Source: Bryobacterales bacterium KBS 96
GTDB taxonomy: Bacteria > Acidobacteriota > Terriglobia > Bryobacterales > Bryobacteraceae
Assembly (NCBI GenBank): GCA_000381625.1
Contig: KB906767.1
Span: 1,342,629 to 1,406,628 of the forward strand
DNA: 64,000 nucleotides
Direction of reading: 5' to 3'
In this document: positions 28,501 to 37,542 of the stretch, piece by piece
Layout of the letters: every line of letters starts with the position of its first letter
How positions within the stretch are numbered: the first letter of the stretch is position 1
Translations under genes and position numbers: made by a program
Notes under the pieces: generated by a model
Told to the model about the DNA's origin: nothing
Database searches by the model: none
The model's input: the letters and a program-made list of their open reading frames with translations, nothing else

Positions 28501-29811
28501 GTGCCGGTATCCGATTGGGATGTGCTGATTGTTGGCGCTGGAGTATCCGGGCTCTCGGCCCTTCGGGTCCTCGATCGCGCCGGCCTGCGCGCCGCCTGCC
28601 TGGAGGCGAGAAACCGCATCGGCGGCCGCATCGAATCCATTCACGATCCCGCTTCACCGGTTCCCATCGAGCTTGGCGCCGAATTCATTCATGGGCGTCC
28701 CGCCGAGATTTGGGACATCGTTGACCGACGCCATCTGGCTGCTTACGATTGCGTGGAACACGCCGTGTATTCGGCCGGCGGCCATTTCCAGCACGACGAG
28801 GAGAGCTGGGAAAAGATCAGCGGCGTGTTGGACGATATCAAACGCCTGGGCAGCCCGGAACGGGACCGTACGTTTAGGAACTTTCTGGACCAATCATCGT
28901 ATCCCGCCGACCTAAAGCAGTGGGTGACTTCGTATGTCGAGGGCTTCAATGCCGCGCGGGCCGAAGTCATAGGCATCGCGTCGCTCGCCGAGGATGCCCG
29001 GGCGGCGGACAAGATCCATGGCGGTCATTCGTTCCGCACACTGAACGGCTACGATGTCATCCCTGCGGCACTGGTGGACGGCATCGAAGACAGTCAGGCG
29101 AAGCTGCGGTTGAACTCTGTAGTTGAGGCAATTCGATGGGAACCGGGGTCGGCGAACGTTCACCTGAGAAACGCCCTGACGGGAGAACGGCAGGTCATGC
29201 ATGCCCACCGAGTGATCGTCACAATCCCGCTTGGAGTGCTACAGGCGGAACCGGATGAGGACGGCGCAATCCGTTTCGACCCGGAGCCGGGCGAAGTTCT
29301 TCGAGCTGCGCGCAAGCTCCGGTTCGGACAGGTGTTCCGGTTGGTGCTCCGCTTCCAGCGCGCGTTCTGGGAGGACAAGCACGAGCTATCCAGCGCCGGG
29401 TTTCTGCTGTCGCGGGAGCCTATATTCCCGACATGGTGGACGACACTTCCCGTACATTCGCCGATTCTGACCGCCTGGAGCGCGGGCCCGCACGCCGATG
29501 AACTTGCGGGGAGATCCAAAGACGAGATTGTGAGAAAAGCGCTTTCCAGCATCGGAAAGATTACGGGGCTGGAACCGCCGGCACTCGAAGCAGCCTACTT
29601 TCACAACTGGCGCGACGATCCGTTCGCCCGGGGCGCTTACAGCTATGTGCCGGCGGGCGCGCTGGCGGCGCGGGAGAAGCTGGCCAAGCCTGTGGGCGAG
29701 ACCCTGTTTTTCGCAGGCGAAGCAACCAATCTGGACGGATACAGCGCCACTGTTCATGGGGCGATCGCCTCCGGAGCCAGGGCGGCGCGGCAAGTCATTC
29801 AGCAACAGTAA
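28501..29811 (+). CDS. FAD-dependent amine oxidase (monoamine oxidase-like)
   Basis: A flavin amine oxidoreductase of about 436 residues. The N-terminal FAD-binding motif is DVLIVGAGVSGLSALRVLDR followed by the ribose-binding Glu in LEARNRIGGRI. The C-terminal FAD contact is LFFAGEATNLDGYSATVHGA. The open frame extends to 28417, but the GTG at 28501 gives the canonical short lead before the Rossmann strand; no strong ribosome site distinguishes it. Substrate unknown. Family members oxidise primary or polyamine substrates, yielding aldehyde and peroxide. Confidence 0.88.
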   Translation: MPVSDWDVLIVGAGVSGLSALRVLDRAGLRAACLEARNRIGGRIESIHDPASPVPIELGAEFIHGRPAEIWDIVDRRHLAAYDCVEHAVYSAGGHFQHDEESWEKISGVLDDIKRLGSPERDRTFRNFLDQSSYPADLKQWVTSYVEGFNAARAEVIGIASLAEDARAADKIHGGHSFRTLNGYDVIPAALVDGIEDSQAKLRLNSVVEAIRWEPGSANVHLRNALTGERQVMHAHRVIVTIPLGVLQAEPDEDGAIRFDPEPGEVLRAARKLRFGQVFRLVLRFQRAFWEDKHELSSAGFLLSREPIFPTWWTTLPVHSPILTAWSAGPHADELAGRSKDEIVRKALSSIGKITGLEPPALEAAYFHNWRDDPFARGAYSYVPAGALAAREKLAKPVGETLFFAGEATNLDGYSATVHGAIASGARAARQVIQQQ

Positions 29812-30042
29812 GCAAGGTAGCCATCATTCGCCGGCGTAGCCACCGCACCGGGTGTTGACAAGGGAATATCGCATGAGTCAACATAGTGAAACCTTTGCCA
29901 GTCCCCCCGCATCTGTAGGTGCTAGAGTTGGCCACTACGCTCAGCCGAGCGATAACCATTCAGTAAGAACCAGGCAGAAATGCTGGCCGTTGCCGAAGGG
30001 GGCGGGTGTCACTGTGGCAATTTCGAGGAGTGGAGTAAAGAA

Positions 30043-30429
30043 GTGTCATTGAATGTCAACGAGTTCCGCAAGCTGCTGGAAGCGAGGCGAATAGAACTCT
30101 TGTCAAACGTTTCGGACCGCGAGGAAATCCGGATCGAAAACGCAGCCGAGGATTTTGATAGGCTACAGCAGCAATTGAACCGTGAAGTCGCGATCAGGAA
30201 TCTTGATCGGGAATCAAAACTGTTAAAAAACGTGCAGTCCGCTTTGGCGCGGATCGATGAAGGCACGTTTGGGATCTGTCTGCGCTGTGACGAGGCAATT
30301 CCTGAACGCAGGCTGAAGGCGCTGCCGTGGGCCGCCTATTGCGTGGCTTGCCAGGAAACCGTGGATCGTCAGATTGCGGCCGGCACGTTCGAAGGCGACC
30401 ATGACGAAGTGGGCGAATTGGCCGCATAA
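30043..30429 (+). CDS. TraR/DksA-type zinc-finger protein
   Basis: A 128-residue protein with a coiled-coil N-terminal half (LEARRIELLSNVSDREEIRI and on) and a C4 zinc finger, CLRCDEA followed by YCVACQE. The residues at the coiled-coil tip differ from the DksA pair of aspartates, so binding in the RNA polymerase secondary channel is likely but ppGpp synergy is not assured. The frame is open from 29980. The GTG at 30043 has GAGGAG about 13 bases upstream and gives the normal N-terminus. Confidence 0.85.
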   Translation: MSLNVNEFRKLLEARRIELLSNVSDREEIRIENAAEDFDRLQQQLNREVAIRNLDRESKLLKNVQSALARIDEGTFGICLRCDEAIPERRLKALPWAAYCVACQETVDRQIAAGTFEGDHDEVGELAA

Positions 30430-30497
30430 GGCACCCCGCTTGGTAGCTGGTCAGCCCTTCCGCCATACCTGTTTCGGATCGAGCCGATAAACAGAAT

Positions 30498-32000
30498 TTA
30501 ATCCGCGGCTTGCGCCGACCGCACGGACGACTTCCATCGAAGGATTGGCTTTCGAGCTGCCGTCACTTCATCCACGCGGCTTGTTCGAGTTGAATGCGGC
30601 GCTTGCAGGACCAGCTCCGGATTGTCCTCGACTTCCTGTGCAATCGAAATCATGGCGTCGGCAAACAGATCGAGTTCCCGCTTGCTTTCGGTTTCAGTCG
30701 GCTCGATCATCAGGGCGCCACGCACGATCAGAGGAAAGCTGACGGTGTAGGGATGAAAACCGTAATCGATTAGCCGCTTGGCGATGTCGCCGGTCCGAAC
30801 GCCTTTGCGCGCCTGCCGGTCGTCGCTGAACACGCACTCGTGCATGGTGGGCGACTGGTACGCGATCTCGTAATGCGCTTCGAGCTTTTTACGGATGTAA
30901 TTGGCGTTCAGAAGCGCGTCGAGAGTGGCCCGCCGGAGGCCATCGCCGCCATGCGCCATGATGTAGGCCAGAGCGCGCACAAGTACGCCGAAGTTGCCGT
31001 AGAAGGAGCGCACCCGGCCGATGGATTGCGGCAGGTCGTAGTCCCACGTCCAACGATCACTTTCACGCTTTAGCCGGGGACCGGGGAGAAAGGGTTTCAG
31101 GATGTCGCGGACAGCAACGGCGCCCGAACCGGGACCGCCGCCGCCGTGCGGCGTCGAGAAGGTCTTGTGGAGGTTCAGATGCATCACGTCGATGCCGAAA
31201 TCGGAGGGACGCGCTACGCCGACCAGCGCGTTCATATTCGCGCCGTCCATATAAACGAGCGCGCCTTTTTCGTGCAACAAGCCGGTGATGCGCTTGATGT
31301 CCTGCTCGAACACGCCGACCGTATTCGGGTTGGTGATCATCAATCCCGCAACGTCTTCGGTGACGTGCCTGGAAAGACGGTCCATGTCCACCATGCCGCG
31401 ATCATTCGATTCGATATTTTCGACGGCGTAGCCGACCATGCTGGCGGTGGCGGGGTTGGTGCCGTGCGCCGAATCGGGAACCAGGATCTTCTTGCGAGGA
31501 TTCCCGCGATGTTCCTGTAAGGCGCGGATCATGAGAAGGCCGGTGAACTCGCCGTGGGCGCCGGCTGCCGGTTGCAGTGTAACCGCGTCCATCCCGGTGA
31601 TGACCGCCAGCGCATTTTCGAGCGCGGCGATCACTTCCATACAGCCCTGCGAGAGGTGCTCCGGCTGATACGGGTGGGCCCAGGCCAAGCCATCGATGCG
31701 CGCCACGAGCTCATTCACGCGCGGGTTGTACTTCATAGTGCAAGAGCCGAGCGGATATAAACCAAGGTCAATCGCGTAGTTCCATGTTGAGAGCCGGGTG
31801 AAATGCCGGATGGCCTCGACTTCGCTGATCTCCGGGAAATCCTCGATTTCTCCACGGACATTCTGGCGGCCGAGGGCCGCTTCGGCATCCACGTTGGGAA
31901 CGTCGAGTTCAGGCAGTTGATAGCCGCGCTTGCCGGGCGAGCTGCGCTCGAAAATGAGAGGCTCATTCTGGACAATATGCGGTGAAACTTTCTTGATCAT
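30498..32000 (-). CDS. gcvPB: Glycine dehydrogenase (decarboxylating) subunit 2
   Basis: The PLP-carrying half of split P-protein, 500 residues. The lysine that binds PLP lies in HLNLHKTFSTPHGGGGPGSG. The ATG at 32000 begins MIKKVSPHIVQNEPLIFE as in relatives and has GGAGGGA upstream, so I preferred it to the longer frame reaching 32030. It is the last gene of the gcvT-gcvH-gcvPA-gcvPB operon. Together with subunit 1 it decarboxylates glycine and loads the aminomethyl group on GcvH. Confidence 0.95.
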   Translation of the reverse strand: MIKKVSPHIVQNEPLIFERSSPGKRGYQLPELDVPNVDAEAALGRQNVRGEIEDFPEISEVEAIRHFTRLSTWNYAIDLGLYPLGSCTMKYNPRVNELVARIDGLAWAHPYQPEHLSQGCMEVIAALENALAVITGMDAVTLQPAAGAHGEFTGLLMIRALQEHRGNPRKKILVPDSAHGTNPATASMVGYAVENIESNDRGMVDMDRLSRHVTEDVAGLMITNPNTVGVFEQDIKRITGLLHEKGALVYMDGANMNALVGVARPSDFGIDVMHLNLHKTFSTPHGGGGPGSGAVAVRDILKPFLPGPRLKRESDRWTWDYDLPQSIGRVRSFYGNFGVLVRALAYIMAHGGDGLRRATLDALLNANYIRKKLEAHYEIAYQSPTMHECVFSDDRQARKGVRTGDIAKRLIDYGFHPYTVSFPLIVRGALMIEPTETESKRELDLFADAMISIAQEVEDNPELVLQAPHSTRTSRVDEVTAARKPILRWKSSVRSAQAAD

Positions 32001-32019
32001 TTCCGCTGAGTCCCTCCGT

Positions 32020-33336
32020 TCACTTTCCATCCCAGACGGCAGCTATGCGATCCATATCGGCTCGTTTGCTCATTTCCGTGGCGCACAGGAGGACGCAGCC
32101 GGAAAGCTCCGGATAGTGGCGATCGAGCGGGAGGCCACCAACAATGTTGTGTTCAAGCAACTCGCGATTGATTTCACCGGCGGATTTCCCGTTCGTCGTG
32201 GCGACAAATTCGTTAAAGAACGGCGCGTCGAACTTCCGGGGCAACTTACTTGCCAGGTAATGCGCTTTCGACAGATTCTGCTGGGCGAGCTCACGCATTC
32301 CTTCCTTTCCATAGACGGTCATATAAACCGTGGCCATGAGCGCGATCAGCGCCTGGTTGGTGCAGATATTCGAAGTCGCCTTTTCGCGCCGGATATGCTG
32401 CTCGCGCGTGGCGAGCGTCAGGCAAAAAGCGCGGCGGCCTTCCGAATCGGTGGTTTCACCCACCAGACGGCCAGGCAACTGGCGAACGAACTTGTCCTTG
32501 GAGGCGATGATGCCGGCGTACGGGCCGCCATAGCTGGGCGGCGTCGCAAAGCTTTGCAATTCACCGACGACGATATCGGCTTCGCGGGGCGGCTCAATCA
32601 ACCCGAGAGCCACGGCTTCCGTGAACGCAACAACGAGCAAGGCGCCCTTCGAATGGACGATATGTGCCAGCTCATCAATTTGTTCAAGCAGACCGAAGAA
32701 GTTGGGCGTTTGCACGATGAGCGCAGCGACGCTATCGTCAAGCCGCTTCGTTAGATCGTCGAGATCGAGCAGACCATTCGGGCTATAGCCGACTTCGGAG
32801 ACCGGTAAACCGCCGTGCTTCAGATAAGTAGTGAGAACTTCGCGATATTCGGGATGAACGCTGCGCGCGACAAGAATTTTATCGCGGCGGGTGACGCGAG
32901 CGGCCATCATGGCGCCCTCCGGCACGGCGGACGAGCCGTCGTACATCGATGCATTCGCCACATCCATGCCGGTCAACTGACAGACCATCGTCTGGAATTC
33001 GAAGATGGTGGTCAGCGTTCCTTGCGAGATTTCCGCCTGATAGGGCGTGTAGGACGTCAAAAACTCGCCGCGTGAAACGACCACATCGCAGAGTACCGGG
33101 CGGTAGTGATTATAAACGCCCGCGCCGAGGAAACTCGCATATCCATTCGCATTGCGCGCGGCGCGAGCTTTGAAATAGTCGACAATTTCGTATTCGCTCT
33201 TGCCGTTTTCGAGATCGAGTTTCCCGTCGAAGCGCACGGCGGCAGACAGGTAAGAAACGAGGGCTTCCTCGGAGGACAACCCGAGCACCGCGAGCATTTC
33301 CTGGCGCTCGGAATCGGACTTCGGTAAATAACGCAA
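32020..33336 (-). CDS. gcvPA: Glycine dehydrogenase (decarboxylating) subunit 1
   Basis: The other half of split glycine decarboxylase, 438 residues, opening MRYLPKSDSERQEMLAVLGL, a typical start for the family. Conserved blocks include FLGAGVYNHYRPVLCDVVVS, SRGEFLTSYTPYQAEISQGT and NASMYDGSSAVPEGAMMA. It is 37 bases after gcvH and 19 bases before gcvPB. No lpd (L-protein) gene is in the cluster, so dihydrolipoyl dehydrogenase must be encoded elsewhere. Confidence 0.95.
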   Translation of the reverse strand: MRYLPKSDSERQEMLAVLGLSSEEALVSYLSAAVRFDGKLDLENGKSEYEIVDYFKARAARNANGYASFLGAGVYNHYRPVLCDVVVSRGEFLTSYTPYQAEISQGTLTTIFEFQTMVCQLTGMDVANASMYDGSSAVPEGAMMAARVTRRDKILVARSVHPEYREVLTTYLKHGGLPVSEVGYSPNGLLDLDDLTKRLDDSVAALIVQTPNFFGLLEQIDELAHIVHSKGALLVVAFTEAVALGLIEPPREADIVVGELQSFATPPSYGGPYAGIIASKDKFVRQLPGRLVGETTDSEGRRAFCLTLATREQHIRREKATSNICTNQALIALMATVYMTVYGKEGMRELAQQNLSKAHYLASKLPRKFDAPFFNEFVATTNGKSAGEINRELLEHNIVGGLPLDRHYPELSGCVLLCATEMSKRADMDRIAAVWDGK

Positions 33337-33373
33337 TTCGGTTTTCCTAAGTAAGCGGCAGAATTGGCGAAGG

Positions 33374-33754
33374 CTACTCGCCGATATATTTCTGATAGTC
33401 TTCGGCCGATAAAAGTTCCGTCAAGTCGCCTCCCGAGGGCAGCTTCAGTTTAATGAGCCAGGCGGCGCCGTGCGGATCTTCATTCAGCTTCTCAGGATGC
33501 TGGGTTAACAGATCGTTTATCGCAACCACTTCACCGGCAACCGGCGAGTAGATATCAGAGACGGCTTTCACGGATTCCACCGAACCAAACGATTTCCCCT
33601 TATCGAATGTCGCGCCTACTTTGGGCAAATCGACATAGACGATATCGCCCAACTCCTGCTGCGCGTGATCCGTGATGCCAACCGTGCCGGTATTTCCTTC
33701 CACCAGCACCCATTCATGTTCTTTCGTGTATTTGTAATTCTCCGGATAGGTCAT
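33374..33754 (-). CDS. gcvH: Glycine cleavage system H protein
   Basis: A 126-residue lipoyl carrier that shuttles the aminomethyl group between P and T proteins. The lipoylation lysine is Lys63 in GSVESVKAVSDIYSPVAGEV, and TKEHEWVLVEG is the family N-terminal signature. Its ATG overlaps the gcvT stop by four bases, indicating translational coupling. Confidence 0.97.
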   Translation of the reverse strand: MTYPENYKYTKEHEWVLVEGNTGTVGITDHAQQELGDIVYVDLPKVGATFDKGKSFGSVESVKAVSDIYSPVAGEVVAINDLLTQHPEKLNEDPHGAAWLIKLKLPSGGDLTELLSAEDYQKYIGE

Positions 33755-34857
33755 GCTTTTGCTCGCTTGTAGAAGGGCGTGGAGGCCGTTACCGCCGCCG
33801 CCGGTTGATTCCGAATAATGACTTCAATTTCGACCCCGGGCACGGCCGTGTCGAGGGGCAGATAACAGAGGCCGATATTTTTGTTCAGAGTAGGCGAAGG
33901 TCCGCCGCTGGTGACCCAACCGGCAGGGCGGCCGGCGATCCATACCTCATAACCATCGCGTCCGATGCCGCGCCCGGTCATTTCAAAACCGACAAGCTTT
34001 CGAGAGAGACCGGCATCGAGACTCTTCTGCAATGCCGCGCGGCCAAGAAAATCGCCCTTATCCATTTTGACGATCCAGGCGAGGTCCGCTTCGAACGGAT
34101 TGATGGAGGCGGTGAGCTCATGGCCGTACAACGCCATTTTCGATTCGAGCCGCAACGTGTTGCGCGCACCTAGGCCACACGGCTTGATGCCGAAGGGCCG
34201 GCCGGCTTCGAGGAGTTCGTGCCAAAGCCGCGGCGCTTCAGCCGGAGAAATGTAGATTTCGAACCCGTCTTCGCCCGTATAGCCGGTTCGCGCGATGCGC
34301 GCCGGAACTCCGCTAACTTCGCCATCGACAAACCAGTAATATTTGATCTCGGACAGCCTGGCGGGGGTAAACTGCTGCAATATTTCAAGCGCGCGCGGCC
34401 CCTGCACGGCGATTTGCGCATACCGGTCGCTGGCGAAATCCACTTCGGCATCGAAGACGTTGTGAGCGCGAATGTGTTCGAAATCCTTCTCCTGGTTCGA
34501 CGCATTCACGCAGAGAAAGAAACAATCGTCCGCCACTTTGTGGACCAGGATGTCGTCGACGAACCCTCCGTGCTCATACAGCAGCGCCGAGTAATGAGCC
34601 TGACCGGTCTTGAGGCGGCCCACGGCATTGGTTGAAACGGATTCGACGAGTTGCAGGGCCTGCGGTCCACGAATTTCGATTTCGCCCATGTGGCTGACGT
34701 CGAACAGGCCGGCGGCTTTGCGAACGGAATGATGTTCTTCGAGGATGCTCGAATATTGAACCGGCATGTCCCAGCCGCCAAAATCGACCGTTTTGGCTCC
34801 GCTGGCGCAGTGTACAGAATGGAGCGGAGTCCTCTTGAGCGCGGCACTAGAGGTCAT
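33751..34857 (-). CDS. gcvT: Glycine cleavage system T protein (aminomethyltransferase)
   Basis: Transfers the methylene unit from GcvH-bound aminomethyl to tetrahydrofolate, releasing ammonia. The product from the ATG at 34857 is 368 residues, the normal size; the frame is open upstream to 35091 but that extension looks unlike any GcvT. Signatures are LFDVSHMGEIEIRGP, the folate region ARTGYTGEDGFEIY, and GFEMTGRGIGRDGYEVW near the C-terminus. It is the first gene of the operon. Confidence 0.95.
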   Translation of the reverse strand: MTSSAALKRTPLHSVHCASGAKTVDFGGWDMPVQYSSILEEHHSVRKAAGLFDVSHMGEIEIRGPQALQLVESVSTNAVGRLKTGQAHYSALLYEHGGFVDDILVHKVADDCFFLCVNASNQEKDFEHIRAHNVFDAEVDFASDRYAQIAVQGPRALEILQQFTPARLSEIKYYWFVDGEVSGVPARIARTGYTGEDGFEIYISPAEAPRLWHELLEAGRPFGIKPCGLGARNTLRLESKMALYGHELTASINPFEADLAWIVKMDKGDFLGRAALQKSLDAGLSRKLVGFEMTGRGIGRDGYEVWIAGRPAGWVTSGGPSPTLNKNIGLCYLPLDTAVPGVEIEVIIRNQPAAAVTASTPFYKRAKA

Positions 34858-35137
34858 GCGGAAACCCCAGCGTAGCATAGGGTTGCGGGAGAATTGCGTT
34901 GCTGCGGTTGAGAAAAGGCCGCGCATTTTGTAAGCGACGCCGATTGCGGGATTGCGCCCTGTCTCACGGTCGAGTTTCGAAAGTTCGAGAATCGCGCGCG
35001 GGCTGGGGGTGCCCGACGCCGAGGGATGACGTATGCGGAGCCCGCGATAGACTTCGCCGAGCGCCGAAGCAAGTCTCGGCGCGGCAGACAAGATTGTCTA
35101 CGCCACGATGAATGTGAATCCGGTACAGGTTGAAGAT
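34858..35137. promoter_or_regulatory. Leader region upstream of gcvT with palindromes
   Basis: No gene. AGACAA/TTGTCT form a 14-base palindrome at 35086-35099, and CGCCGAG (35055-35061) pairs with CTCGGCG (35075-35081) as a 7-bp stem. I looked for, and did not find, the conserved core of a glycine riboswitch. The AGACA palindrome is like interspersed intergenic elements I associate with Acidobacteria, but no second copy is in the window. Confidence 0.35.
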
Positions 35138-35929
35138 TTATGCGGCGAAAGCGAGGGCGGGTCCGCAGGATTCGCGGTCGAAGTTCCAGGTATGGGCGTT
35201 GTTGGCGTGTTCGAGCGTCCATTTCCGCTTGACGAGCGACTCGGCTTCCGCTTTCGAACAAACGAACCCAAACTCGGCCGGTGAGAACTCTTTGCCGGTG
35301 ACCAGATGGCACATTCCGACTTCGTAGACCGCTTCCTGCTCTCGCGTTTCCTGGGCTTTGCGCTCCGCCTGGACATCGCGGAGCATCTTGAGCACTTTCT
35401 CGTATTGGCGCATCAGCCGCTGTTCGTAGATGGAGAGTGTGAGCAGCGGGTCTTTCGAGCGACGCAGCGTTTCGGCGAGTACGAACGCGGTTTGCGCTTC
35501 GGGATGATTGACATCCCAGAACTCGGAGTTTTCGGTGAGGCCGATGGCGAAGAGGTTGTGCTCGGTCGCCATGATGCGGTGCAACCGGTATTGCAGTTGG
35601 GCAAGCATGTGGACGAGATGCTTCTCCTGCGTGTTCGCCGGAGAGTATTGCTTTTCGAAATCGCCAATGAGAACTTGAAGAGCTTTCAACTCCTCGGGAG
35701 TAAGCGTGAGGACCTGAGCGGTAAGACCGTGATGAGTGGCGTTGAGGGACGCGCGCTGTTTCCCTTCCTCGGTGCGCGGCCCGGTCGATTTCTGCGCGTT
35801 CAGGCGATTGGCGCGAAGCTGGGCTTCGGATGGGACGCGGCGGATGGTGGTTGGGAGATTGGGCGATGCTTCACTGGAGCGCGACGGCTCCTTTGTGATG
35901 GTTGCGGGCGGGTTCTTTTTGGAAGGCAT
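35138..35929 (-). CDS. Conserved hypothetical protein of the AQKSTGPRT family
   Basis: The product is 263 residues from the ATG at 35929, which has AGAGGAT upstream; the frame is open to 36025 without a ribosome site. The N-terminal basic segment LRANRLNAQKSTGPRTEEGK and the following ASLNATHHGLTAQ are the hallmark of a short family that I know as repeated many times in acidobacterial genomes. The rest is a charged helical region (EKQYSPANTQEKHLVHMLAQ; QLQYRLHRIMATEHNLF; YEQRLMRQYEKVLKMLRDVQ) with no catalytic motif. Function is not known to me. It may be mobile or lineage-expanded, since it stands at the edge of an accessory stretch. Confidence 0.75.
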   Translation of the reverse strand: MPSKKNPPATITKEPSRSSEASPNLPTTIRRVPSEAQLRANRLNAQKSTGPRTEEGKQRASLNATHHGLTAQVLTLTPEELKALQVLIGDFEKQYSPANTQEKHLVHMLAQLQYRLHRIMATEHNLFAIGLTENSEFWDVNHPEAQTAFVLAETLRRSKDPLLTLSIYEQRLMRQYEKVLKMLRDVQAERKAQETREQEAVYEVGMCHLVTGKEFSPAEFGFVCSKAEAESLVKRKWTLEHANNAHTWNFDRESCGPALAFAA

Positions 35930-36025
35930 AAACGATCCTCTGCTTGTGAGAATAGGCGCCAAAAGCAGACGGACAGAAGGCAGCAGCGGCCGAAGTCGCT
36001 TATACGCAAGAGAAAGAAATTTCAA

Positions 36026-36391
36026 AATTCCTGTGATCGATTGGAGCGCGGGAGCAGCGCAAAGCGCGGGAGCGGCGCGGAGCCGACCTTTATTGCGACA
36101 GATGGGATGGGTAAAGTAGAAGCCGCTTACGCTTTGACAAATGGAATTGGAAAATGAGTGCTCTATCCCCGAATTTCAATCATCCGATGATCCGCCGCCG
36201 AGACAAAGATTGAAAGCTATCCGCCTTAGTCCTCAAAATGCCGCGTTAAGCCGACTTAAAGCACTGATTTCACCTATTCTCTAGGCACCAGCCTTGGCAA
36301 TCGGTCGACGCTGTCGCACCATGATGCCGACGAAATTGGAAACGAGTCTCTGGGCCCAATTTCCCTTGGATACAATGGCCTGAAATCTAAA
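36026..36391. other. Gene-free stretch before the UDG-like gene
   Basis: No supported gene on either strand. Short frames on both strands lack recognisable protein character. From about 36150 the base composition looks more AT-rich than the flanking genes. One arm of an imperfect direct repeat is at 36316-36347 (listed separately). Confidence 0.5.
36316..36347. repeat. Imperfect direct repeat, left copy
   Basis: This 32-base stretch starting GCACCATGAT matches 37111-37142 at 27 of 32 positions in the same orientation. The two copies flank the UDG-like gene, about 795 bases apart. Read on the minus strand, both copies encode a similar peptide (VSNFVGIMV here, ISNCVGIMV there), so they may be decayed pieces of the same gene or element end. 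Confidence 0.5.
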
Positions 36392-37048
36392 GTGTCTCGA
36401 AACGCAAGTCACGTTCTTGACCAACTTCTTGCTTCCATGCAGCGTCTCGTCCGTGACTATCATCCCTCAGTAGGGAAAACAGGGGCGAGTCTGGCTGAAC
36501 TCATCGGCGGCACGGCGTTCTTCCCAGGTGGTTCGGGGTTATGGAGGGGAAGTAGGTCGTTTGGGCACCTGCCTGACCTCTTCCCCGAGGCGCCGGTGAT
36601 GATCATTGCGCACAACTTCGACAGCATGCGAGCCTACGAGAAATCCGTACGTCGAGGAGGCGAGGCTCAGTCCTTCTTCTGGCGAATTCTGCTAGCTTAC
36701 CTCTCGGCTGCAGCTATAAGGCCAGACCGATGCTTCTTCACTAACGCTCTGATGGGCCTCAAACCTGGTAGTGCGGTCGGATCTATGCCGGCCGTTCCGG
36801 GATATCACGATCAATGTCAGGTTTTCTTGGTGCGTCAGATCGAGATCGTCAATCCGTCGATAATCGAGACGTTGGGTCAAAAGGCACACTCACGTGTGAC
36901 GAAGCTGCGTCCTGTATGTCCCTTCGTGAGTTTGCTCCATCCTTCAGCGAGGGAGTTGAAGCCGTTGCCCACGAGATGCGCTCTAATCGACCGCGAGGCT
37001 AAAGGGTTGCGTGCAGCTATCGACCGAAGTTGTGACGTCGTTATGTGA
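36392..37048 (+). CDS. Uracil-DNA glycosylase-superfamily-like protein, possibly non-catalytic
   Basis: The 218-residue product resembles the UDG fold of the family-4-like proteins in order: FFPGGSGLWRG lead, first strand VMIIAHNFDS, CFFTNALMGLKPG (the 'TN' strand), CQVFLVRQIEIVNPSIIETLG (helix and strand) and the C-terminal SLLHPSA, equivalent to the HPS motif. The usual catalytic first motif (GEAPG or GQDPYH type) is replaced by AHNFDS, so uracil excision is doubtful. The start is a GTG at 36392 with no clear ribosome site; an ATG at 36437 is possible. It has no operon partner, and is flanked by short direct repeats, suggesting acquisition. Confidence 0.7.
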   Translation: MSRNASHVLDQLLASMQRLVRDYHPSVGKTGASLAELIGGTAFFPGGSGLWRGSRSFGHLPDLFPEAPVMIIAHNFDSMRAYEKSVRRGGEAQSFFWRILLAYLSAAAIRPDRCFFTNALMGLKPGSAVGSMPAVPGYHDQCQVFLVRQIEIVNPSIIETLGQKAHSRVTKLRPVCPFVSLLHPSARELKPLPTRCALIDREAKGLRAAIDRSCDVVM

Positions 37049-37542
37049 ATTGGCTACCGCCCGCACTTGAATCTTAAACGAAGCATGAGTGGGCGCAGGC
37101 ACACATATCGGCACCATGATCCCCACGCAATTGGAGATGAGTGGTCCGCTCCATCCCCCGAATTTCCGAATTTCGAGTTCTGGTCGCTTACGCTGCCCGG
37201 CTCAGATTCAGGTTTTTCATCGACTTGGGTGTGCGATCCGGTCATCCGATACAGTTTCCCCGTGCATTCTGTCAGGCAGCTTGCTTGATGAGATGTCCGT
37301 TCCGGTAGGCTTGTACCCTCCAAACGCCGATGTCAACTATAATGCAGATCACTTCTGCGCATACCTTCTCGGTAATTAGAGCGTGGGAAAGCAGGTCCAG
37401 AACAATTGGATTGCCGACCTGCGAGTTAGTTAGTGTTTCCCGGAACTTTCAGGACGTAACCACGTAGTCTAGTCGGAACCGTTGCGAGGACTGTATTTCA
37501 ACTTTCCTTTTGACAATGTGACCTCGTTCGAAGGAGCTCCAC
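37049..37542. other. Gene-free stretch after the UDG-like gene
   Basis: No gene I can support. Two overlapping plus-strand frames (37067-37288 and 37089-37379) lack family motifs and a ribosome site. The right copy of the direct repeat is at 37111-37142. The stretch may be remnant of a lost mobile element. The last part holds the promoter of the DinB-like gene, including its ribosome site GAAGGAG before the ATG at 37543. Confidence 0.5.
37111..37142. repeat. Imperfect direct repeat, right copy
   Basis: Matches 36316-36347 at 27 of 32 positions, same orientation. See the left copy. Confidence 0.5.

Noticed and set aside
35306-36157. 283-codon plus-strand frame
   Set aside because: Antisense shadow of the AQKSTGPRT-family gene; composition follows the complementary codons.
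37067-37379. Overlapping short frames in the region after the UDG-like gene
   Set aside because: No ribosome site, no family features, and both lie on top of the direct repeat.
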